Of a stretch of DNA of 64,000 nt, positions 25,103 through 33,100 are shown piece by piece; the first letter of the stretch is position 1, and each line of letters opens with the position of its first letter. The stretch comes from Acuticoccus sp965213555 (lineage in GTDB: Bacteria; Pseudomonadota; Alphaproteobacteria; Rhizobiales; Amorphaceae): contig NZ_OZ243890.1 in the NCBI RefSeq assembly GCF_965213555.1, positions 62,001 through 126,000 of the forward strand. The letters run 5' to 3'. The notes under the pieces were generated by a model. It saw only the letters and a program-made list of their open reading frames with translations, was not told the origin of the DNA and made no database searches. Both the position numbers and the translations under genes were made by a program.

Positions 25103-25594
25103 TCAGCCCGGCATCTTCCACGTCGCCGTGGCGTGGGCGACGGGCCGCTCGTCGTCGTCCCACAGCCGGCTTTCCAGGAACGCGATGGCGCGGCCGCGGC
25201 GCAGGAATCGCCCCTCGCAGGTCGCCCAGCCGGACGAGATCGGCCGCATGAACTGCACCTTCAGCTCGATGGTCGCCGTCGCCCCCTCGCCCACCACCTT
25301 CTTGGCGAGGTGGCCCATGGAGATGTCCATGGCGGTCGTCAGGATGCCCCCGTGCAGCGACCCCTGCGGGTTGAACAGGAACGGCTGCACCGGGAAGCGG
25401 ACGCGGCACGCCTCCTTGGCGTCGTCCGGCGCGTCCTCGGGGAGGTAGGCGAATTCGAGCCCGATGAGGCGCGCGAGGAAGAAGCGCTCGAAGACCTGCT
25501 CGTGGTCGCCGATCGCGGTCCCGATCCGGTCCTGAACACCTGCCGGGTCGACGGTGACCCCCGGACCCGAGAGCGCAACCGGGCGATCAGGCAC
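25103..25594 (-). CDS. PaaI-family hotdog thioesterase
   Basis: A 163-residue single hotdog-domain protein. The signature NPQGSLHGGILTTAMDISMG (residues about 77-96, HGG motif contributing the catalytic pocket) and the strand ATIELKVQFMRPIS are typical of PaaI/YbgC-like acyl-CoA thioesterases acting on aryl- or medium acyl-CoA. The start is GTG at 25594, overlapping the crotonase stop by 8 bases, so it is co-translated. In a cassette with a CaiB/BaiF CoA-transferase and a crotonase it could release a dead-end acyl-CoA. Confidence 0.87.
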   Translation of the reverse strand: MPDRPVALSGPGVTVDPAGVQDRIGTAIGDHEQVFERFFLARLIGLEFAYLPEDAPDDAKEACRVRFPVQPFLFNPQGSLHGGILTTAMDISMGHLAKKVVGEGATATIELKVQFMRPISSGWATCEGRFLRRGRAIAFLESRLWDDDERPVAHATATWKMPG

Positions 25595-26372
25595 CGACGA
25601 AGTCCGGCTGCCGCTTCTCCATGAAGGCGCGCCGGCCCTCCACGTAGTCCTGGCTGTCGAAGCACTGGGCGACGAGCGCGTCGCAGCGTCCCATGTCGCG
25701 CGCGCCTTCGTCGAGCTGCGTCTGGTTGGTAATGAACTTCACCGAGTCCACCGTCAGCGGCGCGTTCGCGGCGATGGTCTGGGCCATCTCCATGGCCTTG
25801 GCGCCGACCTCGGCGTCCGGCACGACCCGGTTGACGAGGCCCATGATGCGCGCCTCCTCCGCGTCGAAGCGGCGCGCGGTGAAGAAGATCTCCTTGGTGA
25901 AGGACGGCCCGACGACCGCGGCCAGGCGGTTGATCCCCTCGAAGCCGTAACCGAGGCCGAGCCGGGCGGCGGGGATCGCGAACTGCGAGCCCGTGCCGCA
26001 GACGCGCAGGTCGCAGCACACCGAGAGCGCCACACCGCCGCCGATGCAGAACCCGTCGATCTGCGCGATGGTGGGCTTGGGGAACGCCTCGACCTTGCCG
26101 TAGACCCGCTTGGTCGTCGCGTTGTAGTGCGCCACCGCCTCCTTGGAGGCGCGCTCGGTCTCGAACTTCGAGATGTCCGCGCCGGACACGAACGCCTTGC
26201 CGCCGGCGCCCGACAGGATGAGGACGCGCACGCCGTCGTCCGCCTCGAAGGCGTCCAGCGCGGCCTCCACCGCCTCCCACATCTCAAGGGAGACGGCGTT
26301 GCGCTTCTCGGGCTGGTTGAACACGATGCGCGCGACGACGCCGTCGCGCTCGGTGAGGATCTTGTCGGTCAT
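25587..26372 (-). CDS. Crotonase-superfamily protein (enoyl-CoA hydratase/isomerase)
   Basis: A 261-residue crotonase fold protein: FNQPEKRNAVSLEMW at the start, the CoA/oxyanion motif AFVSGADISKF near 60-70 and GFCIGGGVALSVCCD near 108-121. In canonical hydratases two glutamates act; here the first position (PE in the PExxLG motif) is Ala135 in IPAARLGLG, while the second glutamate is retained (Glu161 in FTKEIFFTA). This favours an isomerase-like or other crotonase reaction over plain hydration. ATG at 26372 preferred over a GTG one codon earlier. Sits 19 bases after the CoA-transferase gene, overlapping the thioesterase gene downstream. Confidence 0.88.
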   Translation of the reverse strand: MTDKILTERDGVVARIVFNQPEKRNAVSLEMWEAVEAALDAFEADDGVRVLILSGAGGKAFVSGADISKFETERASKEAVAHYNATTKRVYGKVEAFPKPTIAQIDGFCIGGGVALSVCCDLRVCGTGSQFAIPAARLGLGYGFEGINRLAAVVGPSFTKEIFFTARRFDAEEARIMGLVNRVVPDAEVGAKAMEMAQTIAANAPLTVDSVKFITNQTQLDEGARDMGRCDALVAQCFDSQDYVEGRRAFMEKRQPDFVGA

Positions 26373-26391
26373 CACGGGTCCTTGGGTTCTG

Positions 26392-27636
26392 TCAGACGAC
26401 GCCGTCGGCCTTCAGGCGCTCGATCTCCTCGGCGCCGTAGCCGAGGGCGGCGAGCACCTCGGCGGAGTGGCCGCCGCACAGCGGCGGGGGCGCCGCGATG
26501 CGGCTCGGCGTGCGCGACAGCGTGACGGGCTGGCCGATGAGCTGGGAGCGCCCACGCTCGTGGCTGTCCACCGGCTGGACCATGCCGAGGTGGCGCACCT
26601 GCTCGTTCTCGAACGCCTCGCCGATGTCGAAGATCTCGCCCGACGGCACGCCCGCCTCGTTGAAGCGGCGCACCCACTCGGCCGTCGTCTCGCGCACCGT
26701 CTCCGCCTCGATCTCGGCGTTCAGCGCGTCGCGGTTCGCCGAGCGCGCCGGGGGCGTCGCGTAGTCCTCGTTCGCGTCCCAGTCCTCGCGACCCATCACC
26801 TTGCAGAAGCGACGCCAGATGGCGCCGCCGGCGACGGCGATGTTCATGTAGCCGTCGGCGGTCTTGAACACGCCGGTCGGGATCGAGGTCGGGTGGTTGT
26901 TGCCGGCCTGCTTGGGCACCTCGCCGTCCATCACGTAGCGCGCCGCCTGGAAGTCCAGCATGAAGAGCTGCGCCTGGAGGAGCGAGGTCTGCACCCACTG
27001 GCCGCGGCCCGACACCTCGCGCTCGAGGAGCGCCACCATGATGCCCTGCGCCGCGAAGAGCCCCGCCGTGAGGTCGGCGATGGGGATGCCGACCCGCATG
27101 GGCCCGTCGCCGGGCTTGCCGGTGATGGACATGAGTCCGCCCATCCCTTGGGCGATCTGGTCGAAGCCAGGCCGCTCCTTGTAGGGGCCGTCCTGGCCGA
27201 AGCCGGAGATGGACGCGTAGACGAGGCCAGGGTTGTCCGCGCTCAGGGTGTCGTAGTCGATGCCGAGGCGCGTCTTCACGTCCGGCCGGAAGTTCTCGAC
27301 GATCACGTCGGCGCGGCCGGCAAGGTCGCGAAAGATCTTGCGGCCCTCCTCGGACTTGAGGTCGAGGGCGAGGCTCTGCTTGTTGCGATGGAGCTGCTGG
27401 AAGTCCGAGCCCGAGCGCGGCCCGCCGAGCTGGGACCCGTCCGCCCCCTCGGGCATCTCCACCTTGATGACGTTGGCGCCCCAGTCGGCGAGCTGGCGCA
27501 CGCACGTCGGCCCTGAGCGCACGCGGGTGAGGTCGAGGACCAGGAAGCGCTCCAGCGCGCGGCTTGCGGATGGCGTCTGGCGCGGGAACGCCGCGCCGGC
27601 GTGCGACCTTTGTTGCTCCATCACGGCGTCGGCCAT
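26392..27636 (-). CDS. CaiB/BaiF family III CoA-transferase
   Basis: A 414-residue CoA-transferase: FLVLDLTRVRSGPTCVRQLADWGANVIKVE at about 31-60, ADVIVENFRPDVKTRLGID near 109-127, GFGQDGPYKERPGFDQIAQGMGG near 145-167 and catalytic candidate Asp188 in GIPIADLTAGLFA. The ATG at 27636 has a consensus AGGAGG site; a far longer open frame upstream has no homology and crosses the GntR gene. First gene of a three-gene operon with a crotonase and a thioesterase, divergent from a GntR regulator with a palindromic operator candidate between them. It likely activates the acid brought in by tctCBA. Confidence 0.92.
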   Translation of the reverse strand: MADAVMEQQRSHAGAAFPRQTPSASRALERFLVLDLTRVRSGPTCVRQLADWGANVIKVEMPEGADGSQLGGPRSGSDFQQLHRNKQSLALDLKSEEGRKIFRDLAGRADVIVENFRPDVKTRLGIDYDTLSADNPGLVYASISGFGQDGPYKERPGFDQIAQGMGGLMSITGKPGDGPMRVGIPIADLTAGLFAAQGIMVALLEREVSGRGQWVQTSLLQAQLFMLDFQAARYVMDGEVPKQAGNNHPTSIPTGVFKTADGYMNIAVAGGAIWRRFCKVMGREDWDANEDYATPPARSANRDALNAEIEAETVRETTAEWVRRFNEAGVPSGEIFDIGEAFENEQVRHLGMVQPVDSHERGRSQLIGQPVTLSRTPSRIAAPPPLCGGHSAEVLAALGYGAEEIERLKADGVV

Positions 27637-27665
27637 GGCAATCCCTCCTGCGTGGTTCCGTCGTA

Positions 27666-27687
27666 TGTCAACTGCTGAATGTTGACA
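27666..27687. promoter_or_regulatory. Candidate GntR operator in the divergent promoter
   Basis: TGTCAAC (27666-27672) and GTTGACA (27681-27687) are perfect 7-base inverted arms around an 8-base spacer. Each arm also contains a TTGACA -35-like box, one facing each gene. The site is 30 bases from the CoA-transferase ATG and 30 bases from the GntR ATG, well placed for co-repression and autoregulation. Confidence 0.55.
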
Positions 27688-27717
27688 ACTTGCTCCGATC
27701 CGTCCGAAGGAGCAAGG

Positions 27718-28416
27718 ATGACGACCGCGGAAGCACGCGTCCCCTTCATCCGATCGACGCTCGGCGAGAGCGTTCGTTCCGAGGTCGAGCGCATGATCCT
27801 CGCCGGCGAGTTCGCGGCGGGCGAGAAGCTCAACGAGGTGGCCATCGCCGACGCGCTGGACGTGTCGCGCGGCACGGTGCGCGAGGCGATCCGCACACTC
27901 GCCGACACCGGCCTCATCGCGCTCGTCGCGAACCGCGGCGCCTACGTGCGTCGGCTCTCGGTGGCCGAGATCGCGAACCTCTACGAGACCCGCGGCGCGA
28001 TCTTCGCCATGGCGTGCGGGGCGGTCGCCCGCCGTCGGCCGGCCATCGACGAGCCCGAACTCCTCGCGCGCCTCGACGCGAACCTTGCCGCCATGCGGCG
28101 GGCGCAGCTCGCGGACGACCGCGCCGCGTACTACACGCTGAACATCGCCTTCCACGACCTCATCCTCGACGCGGCGGAAAACGCCCGGGCGAAGTCGATC
28201 TACGACCGCCTCGTCAAGGAGATGCACCTGTTCCGCCGGCGCGGGCTGTCGCTGGCGCTCAACATCCAGCGATCCCTGGAGGAGCACGGCGCCATCGTCG
28301 AGGCGATCCGCGCCGGCGACCCCGAGGCGGCGCGGGCCGCCGCCGCCCGGCACATCGAGTGCGGGCTCGGCCGGTTCCGCTCGACCTTGGCCGAGGCCGA
28401 CGAGCTTGGGAGCTGA
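27718..28416 (+). CDS. GntR-family regulator, FadR/FCD type
   Basis: A 232-residue transcription factor. The winged helix lies at about residues 12-75 (LGESVRSEVERMILAGEFAAGEKLNE, then ALDVSRGTVREAIRTLADTGLI) and the all-helical FCD ligand domain at about 85-220, with AYYTLNIAFHDLILDAAEN carrying likely metal-ligand Asp and His residues, and RHIECGLGRF at the end. FCD regulators respond to organic acids. ATG at 27718 has an AAGGAG site. It is flanked by the divergent CoA-transferase operon and by downstream tctCBA, and is likely to control both. Confidence 0.9.
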   Translation: MTTAEARVPFIRSTLGESVRSEVERMILAGEFAAGEKLNEVAIADALDVSRGTVREAIRTLADTGLIALVANRGAYVRRLSVAEIANLYETRGAIFAMACGAVARRRPAIDEPELLARLDANLAAMRRAQLADDRAAYYTLNIAFHDLILDAAENARAKSIYDRLVKEMHLFRRRGLSLALNIQRSLEEHGAIVEAIRAGDPEAARAAAARHIECGLGRFRSTLAEADELGS

Positions 28417-28489
28417 CCCCGCCAGCCCGGACCGACGGACTTCAACGCGCGGACAACAGCGCGCCGACAACTTTGGGAGGAGACCCCGC

Positions 28490-29455
28490 ATGACGATCCA
28501 CCGCACCGCGTTCGCCGGCCTCGCCGGCGCCCTCGCGCTCTGCCTCGCCCCTGCGGCGAGCGCGCAGCAGGACTTCCCGTCCGACACCATCGACGTCGTC
28601 ATCCACGCCGGCCCCGGCGGCGGCACCGACATCACCACGCGCATGATGACGACGGGCGCCACCAAGGTGTTCGGGGAGGACATGCAGGTCGTGCCGAAGC
28701 GCGGCGGCTCGGGGGCGGCGGCGCTCATGTACGTCGACAGCCAGCCGCGCGACGGTCACACGATCATGACGCTGACCCAGAGCCACATCTTCAACATCCT
28801 GCAGGAGAAGGTGCCGCTCACGATCGAGGACATCGTCCCCCTCGCGCGGGCCACCGACGACCCGATGGTGATCGCGGTCCCGACGAGCTCCGACATAAAG
28901 ACCATGGACGACCTCGTCGAGGCGTCGAACTCCACCGACGGTGGGCTCAAGTGGGGCACCACCTTCGCCGGTGGCGCGGATCATGTCGCGATCCACACCT
29001 TCACCAAGGAGGCCGGGATCCCCTACACCATCGTGCCGTTCAAGGGCGGCGGCGACATCGTCACGAACCTCGTGGGCGGCAACGTCGACGTGGCGCTGCT
29101 GAACTACGCGGAAGGCGAGTCGCAGTTCAACGCCGGGGAGCTGAAGGCCATCGCCGCGCTCTCCGAGGAGCGCATCGACGCGCTGCCCGACACGCCGACC
29201 GCGAAGGAGGCGGGGGTCGACGCGACCGCCTCCACCGTGCGCGGGTTCGTCGTCCTGTCGGGCGTTCCCCAGGACGTCGTCGACACGCTGTCCGACGGCA
29301 TCGTGGAGGGGATGTCGACGCCGCAGTACACCAACTACCTGAAGTCCGGCGGGATGCCCGCGACGTCCGTCGTCGGGCAGGAGGAGTGGGGCGACCACAT
29401 CATGCGGATCTACGAGGAGAGCCAGTCGGCGCTCGAAGAGCTCGGCCTGCTGTAG
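28490..29455 (+). CDS. tctC: Tripartite tricarboxylate transporter receptor (TctC/Bug)
   Basis: A 321-residue periplasmic receptor. Signal peptide at about 1-25 (cleavage ASA before QQDFPSDTID), then VVIHAGPGGGTDITTRMM, the diagnostic Bug/TctC carboxylate-binding loop, followed by NLVGGNVDVALLNYAE and a GVPQDVVDTLSDGIVEG C-terminal segment. ATG at 28490 with a GGGAGGAG site. It binds a carboxylate, often citrate, propionyl-type or aromatic acids, and passes it to TctAB encoded downstream (10-base gap). Two GACAAC half-sites at 28452 and 28466 precede it and echo the GntR operator arms. Confidence 0.92.
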   Translation: MTIHRTAFAGLAGALALCLAPAASAQQDFPSDTIDVVIHAGPGGGTDITTRMMTTGATKVFGEDMQVVPKRGGSGAAALMYVDSQPRDGHTIMTLTQSHIFNILQEKVPLTIEDIVPLARATDDPMVIAVPTSSDIKTMDDLVEASNSTDGGLKWGTTFAGGADHVAIHTFTKEAGIPYTIVPFKGGGDIVTNLVGGNVDVALLNYAEGESQFNAGELKAIAALSEERIDALPDTPTAKEAGVDATASTVRGFVVLSGVPQDVVDTLSDGIVEGMSTPQYTNYLKSGGMPATSVVGQEEWGDHIMRIYEESQSALEELGLL

Positions 29456-29465
29456 GACACCGCGC

Positions 29466-29960
29466 ATGTCGTCGCCCCGCGATCCGGAGGGTCGCACCGG
29501 GGGGCGATGGCCGCGCGACCTCCTCGTCGGGGTCGTGCTGCTCGCCTTCTGCGGCCTCGCCTACTGGGTGACGCTCAGCTTCGAGGAGGCGCCGGCCGCG
29601 CTCGCCCAGAACGTCCAGCCGGCGACGTTCCCGCGCCTCGTCATCGCGGTGATCGCCGTCCTCGGCGCACTGATGATCGTCCTCGGCCTGCCGCTCAAGG
29701 AGCCGCTGCGCCGACGGCCTCCCGTGCCGGTGTTCGTCACGGCGGCGATGATGGTCGCCTTCGTCGCCGCGCTGGAGCGGCTCGGCATCATGGTCGCGAT
29801 GATCGTGTTCGCGCTCGCCATGCCCATCCTGTGGGGAGAGCGGCGGCCCGTGCCACTCCTGCTCTACTGCGTGATGTTCCCCGCCGCGATCTGGGTGGTG
29901 TTCGTCGAGCTCCTCGACGTGCGCTTCGAGCCCGGTGTGATCCAGAACCTGTTCGGCTGA
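29466..29960 (+). CDS. tctB: Tripartite tricarboxylate transporter small subunit (TctB)
   Basis: A 164-residue membrane protein with about four helices. The first helix (WPRDLLVGVVLLAFCGLAY), the ATFPRLVIAVIAVLGALMIV segment and the conserved C-terminal paired helices identify TctB. It lies 10 bases after tctC and 19 before tctA, the standard operon order. It has low sequence conservation as a family; context makes the assignment firm. Confidence 0.88.
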   Translation: MSSPRDPEGRTGGRWPRDLLVGVVLLAFCGLAYWVTLSFEEAPAALAQNVQPATFPRLVIAVIAVLGALMIVLGLPLKEPLRRRPPVPVFVTAAMMVAFVAALERLGIMVAMIVFALAMPILWGERRPVPLLLYCVMFPAAIWVVFVELLDVRFEPGVIQNLFG

Positions 29961-29979
29961 CCGCCGGCTCGGAGACCTT

Positions 29980-31476
29980 ATGGACGGCTTCCTCTCCGCG
30001 CTCGTCGCCTTCACCGATCCCTACCTCCTCTTCATCGTCCTGATCGGGACGATCGGCGGCGTCGTCGTCGGCGCGATGCCGGGGCTCTCCTCGACGATGG
30101 CGACGGCGCTTCTCCTGCCGTTCACCTTGACCATGGACCCGATCGCGGCGATCGCGCTGCTGTCCGCGCTCTACTGCGCGGGCACGTTCGGCGGCTCGAT
30201 CACCGCCATCCTGGTCAACGCACCGGGGGCGCCGCCCGCCGCGGCGACCGCGTTCGACGGCTTCCCGATGGCGCAGCAGGGGTTCGCCGGCAAGGCGCTG
30301 GGGATGGCGGCGATCGCGTCCGTCATCGGCGGCGTCTTCTCGGTCCTCGTACTCATCGTCGCCGCGCCGGCGCTGTCGCGCGTCGCCTACAACTTCGGAC
30401 CGCCAGAGTACTTCGCGCTCGCGCTGTTCGGCCTCTCGATGCTCGCCACCATCTCCGGCGAGAGCGCGATCAAGAACCTCATCGGCGGCGCGTTCGGAGT
30501 GCTCCTCGCGACCATCGGGATGGACTTCACCACCGGCGTCGACCGCTTCACCTTCGGCAACTTCGAGCTGTCGGAGGGGATTCACTTCATCCCGGTGATG
30601 ATCGGCCTGTTCGCCGGCGCCGAGTTCCTGAAGCAGGCGGCGGACCTCGGCACCCAGAAGGTGCGCATGGCGGTCGACGCGGTGAAGCTGCCGACGATGG
30701 AGGACTTCCGCCGCTGCGCGGCCACCATCGCGCGCTCCTGCGGCATCGGCGCGTTCGTCGGCCTGCTACCGGCCGAGGGCGGCACCGTGGCGGCGATGAT
30801 CGGCTACAACGAGGCCAAGCGCTGGGCGAAGGACAAGTCGAAGTTCGGCCGCGGCGATATCCGCGGGGTCGCGGGGCCGGAGGCCGCCAACAACGCGGCG
30901 ACGGGCGCTGCCATGGTGCCGACCTTGGCGCTCGGCATCCCGGGCTCGGCGACGACCGCGATCATCCTCGGCGCGCTCCTCGTCCACGGCCTGCGACCGG
31001 GCCCGCACCTCTTCACCGAGCAGCCGACGCTGCTCTACGCGATCTTCCTCGCCATGCTCCTGTCGAACCTCGCGTTCGGCGTGTTCGGCTTCGTCGGCGC
31101 GAAGCTCTTCGCGCGCATCACGCTGATCCCACTGCGCTTCCTGTGGCCGTCGGTGTTCATCCTCGCCGCCATCGGCGCCTACGCGCTCGAGCAATCCGTG
31201 CTCGACGTGTGGATCATGGTGCTCGCCGGCCTCCTCGGCTTCGTCCTGCAGCGCTTCGGCTTCTCCGCCGCGCCGATCATCATGGGGCTGATCCTCGGCG
31301 AGCTCGTCGAGGGGAGCCTCAAGCAGTCGCTCATCATCTTCGACCACGACTGGTGGCGCTTCCTGGAGCGGCCCATCGTGGTGGGCTTCCTGCTGGTCAC
31401 GCTCGCGTCGATGGCGGTCCCCGTCTTCGGAGCGCTCCGGGCGCGCACCCGCCGCGGGACGGCGCGGCAAGCCTAG
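29980..31476 (+). CDS. tctA: Tripartite tricarboxylate transporter large subunit (TctA)
   Basis: A 498-residue polytopic transporter with about twelve helices. GGVVVGAMPGLSSTMATALLLPFT near residues 24-48 and the repeated glycine-rich LLPAEGGTVAAMIGYNEAKRWA with PEAANNAATGAAMVPTLALGIPGSATTAI around 255-325 are the TctA signatures. It completes tctCBA, a secondary high-affinity carboxylate importer. Its stop codon shares CTAG with the convergent LysR gene stop. Confidence 0.94.
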   Translation: MDGFLSALVAFTDPYLLFIVLIGTIGGVVVGAMPGLSSTMATALLLPFTLTMDPIAAIALLSALYCAGTFGGSITAILVNAPGAPPAAATAFDGFPMAQQGFAGKALGMAAIASVIGGVFSVLVLIVAAPALSRVAYNFGPPEYFALALFGLSMLATISGESAIKNLIGGAFGVLLATIGMDFTTGVDRFTFGNFELSEGIHFIPVMIGLFAGAEFLKQAADLGTQKVRMAVDAVKLPTMEDFRRCAATIARSCGIGAFVGLLPAEGGTVAAMIGYNEAKRWAKDKSKFGRGDIRGVAGPEAANNAATGAAMVPTLALGIPGSATTAIILGALLVHGLRPGPHLFTEQPTLLYAIFLAMLLSNLAFGVFGFVGAKLFARITLIPLRFLWPSVFILAAIGAYALEQSVLDVWIMVLAGLLGFVLQRFGFSAAPIIMGLILGELVEGSLKQSLIIFDHDWWRFLERPIVVGFLLVTLASMAVPVFGALRARTRRGTARQA

Positions 31477-32381
31477 GAGGAGGGCGACAGCGCGGCGTCA
31501 CGCCGGAACTCCTCGGCGACGAAGTCGACAACGGCGCGCACCTTCGGCGAGACGAGCCGGCGCTCGGGGAAGACCGCCATGACGGGCCGCGCGGTCGGCT
31601 CGTAGGCGGCGAGCACGCGCTCCAGCCGCCCCTCAGCGACCTCGTCACGCCACATCCATGTGGGCGTGACGCCGACGCCGAGACCCTCCAGCACCGCCTC
31701 GCGCATGGCGTCGGCCGTGGAGACCCGCAGCCTGCCGGACACGGGCACCGACACCGCGCCCTCCGGTCCCTCGAACTCCCAGAGGTTGCCGGTGGCGAGC
31801 TGCGTGTAGACCACGCAGTCGTGCGCGGCGAGATCCTGGGGCCGCTGCGGCCGTCCACGGCGGGCGAAGTAGCCGGGATGGGCGACCACGATGCGGTGGG
31901 CGAGCCCGACGCGACGGGCGACGAGGCCGGCCTCCTTGAGGACGCCGATGCGGAGCGCGACGTCGACGCCCGCCTCCACGAGGTCGACGAACCCGTCGGA
32001 CAGCACGAGCTCCATGGTGATCCCGGGATGGCGCTCGAACAGCCGGCCGAGCCTCGGCACGATGTGGAGCCGGGCGAACGCGACCGACGTTGCCAGCCGC
32101 ACCAGGCCTCGCGGATCGGCGCTGCGCCCGCCGACGCTGGCGTCGGCCGCGTCCGCAGCCTCGAGGGCGGCACGCGCGAGCTCCAGGTAGCGACGCCCGT
32201 CCTCGGTCAACGCGATCTGCCGCGTGGAGCGCACCACGAGGCGCGCGCCGAGAGCCGCCTCGAGCTGCGCAACCGTCTTCGACACGGCGGGCTGCCCGAC
32301 CTCGAGGAGGCGCGCGGCGGCGGAGAACGATCCCGCCTCCGCCACGCGCACGAACGTCTGCATCGCGCCAAGCCGATCCAT
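31473..32381 (-). CDS. LysR-family transcriptional regulator
   Basis: A 302-residue LTTR. The helix-turn-helix lies in residues 1-60 (MQTFVRVAEAGSFSAAARLL, then GQPAVSKTVAQLEAALGARL) and the effector domain follows from about 90, with WEFEGPEGAVSVPVSGRLRVSTADA. ATG at 32381 chosen by family start (MDRLGAMQTF); the frame is open further upstream. Divergent from an AhpD-like gene with a 115-base control region that contains a perfect palindrome over its own ribosome-binding site. Probable autoregulator and activator of the 32497-34635 genes. Confidence 0.92.
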   Translation of the reverse strand: MDRLGAMQTFVRVAEAGSFSAAARLLEVGQPAVSKTVAQLEAALGARLVVRSTRQIALTEDGRRYLELARAALEAADAADASVGGRSADPRGLVRLATSVAFARLHIVPRLGRLFERHPGITMELVLSDGFVDLVEAGVDVALRIGVLKEAGLVARRVGLAHRIVVAHPGYFARRGRPQRPQDLAAHDCVVYTQLATGNLWEFEGPEGAVSVPVSGRLRVSTADAMREAVLEGLGVGVTPTWMWRDEVAEGRLERVLAAYEPTARPVMAVFPERRLVSPKVRAVVDFVAEEFRRDAALSPSS

Positions 32382-32386
32382 GTCGC

Positions 32387-32403
32387 CATTCCCCCTTGGA
32401 ATG
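32387..32403. promoter_or_regulatory. LysR-box-like palindrome over the LysR gene RBS
   Basis: CATTCC and GGAATG form perfect 6-base arms around 5 bases and fit the T-N11-A LysR consensus. The site begins 5 bases upstream of the LysR ATG and includes its AAGGGG Shine-Dalgarno. A related GGAATGACC half-site lies at 32440, giving a two-site layout in the divergent region. Confidence 0.5.
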
Positions 32404-32496
32404 AACCTTATCGCCGATGCCTGCCTGCCGCGGCAACGCGGAATGACCGATGTGGGGAGGGCGCCGGACAGTCCGGCCATCGCAGGGAGACACGCC

Positions 32497-33072
32497 ATGA
32501 AGAACGACTTCGTCATGCACACCGATGCGAGCGCACCCGAGGCGTCTCGCCCGCTCCTCGACGACGTTCGCGCCGCCTGGGGCTTCGTGCCCAACCTCCA
32601 CACCGTGCTCGCCGAAAGCCCGGCGGCGCTCGAGGCCTACGGGACGCTGTGGGCGATCTTCGAGCGGACGTCGCTGACCCCCGTGGAGCGCAACGTCGCC
32701 TACCTTGCCATCATCTACGAGAACGGCTGCGAGTACTGCATGGCCGGCCACACCGGGCTGTCGAGGCGCGCCCACGTGCCGGAGGAGGCGATCGCCGCGG
32801 TCCGCGACGGGCGCCCCCTCGCCGACGCGAGGCTCGAGGCGCTGCGCCGCTTCGCCGCCCTCGTGACGCGCCAGCGCGGTGAGGTGGCCCCCACCGACGT
32901 CGCCGCCTTCAAGGCGGCCGGCTACGACAACCGCGCCGTCCTCGACGTGCTCGTCGGCGCCGCAACCAAGCTCATCTCGAACTACGCCAACCACCTCGCC
33001 GAGACGCCGAACGACGCCTTCATGGCCGGCCTCGAGTGGTCGCGCCCCGCTGCCCAGCGCGCCGCTGCCTGA
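32497..33072 (+). CDS. AhpD-like/carboxymuconolactone decarboxylase-family protein
   Basis: A 191-residue all-helical protein with the AhpD redox core: Cys78, Cys81 and His85 in NGCEYCMAGH, preceded by LTPVERNVAYLAIIY and followed by VLDVLVGAATKLISNYANHLAETP. Members are peroxidase-like disulfide reductants or uncharacterised stress proteins. ATG at 32497 after a GGGAGA site. Divergent from the LysR gene, and followed 28 bases later by a small membrane protein, so likely the first gene under LysR control. Confidence 0.9.
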   Translation: MKNDFVMHTDASAPEASRPLLDDVRAAWGFVPNLHTVLAESPAALEAYGTLWAIFERTSLTPVERNVAYLAIIYENGCEYCMAGHTGLSRRAHVPEEAIAAVRDGRPLADARLEALRRFAALVTRQRGEVAPTDVAAFKAAGYDNRAVLDVLVGAATKLISNYANHLAETPNDAFMAGLEWSRPAAQRAAA

Positions 33073-33100
33073 TCCTCAACGCCAAACAAGGAGCCGACCC

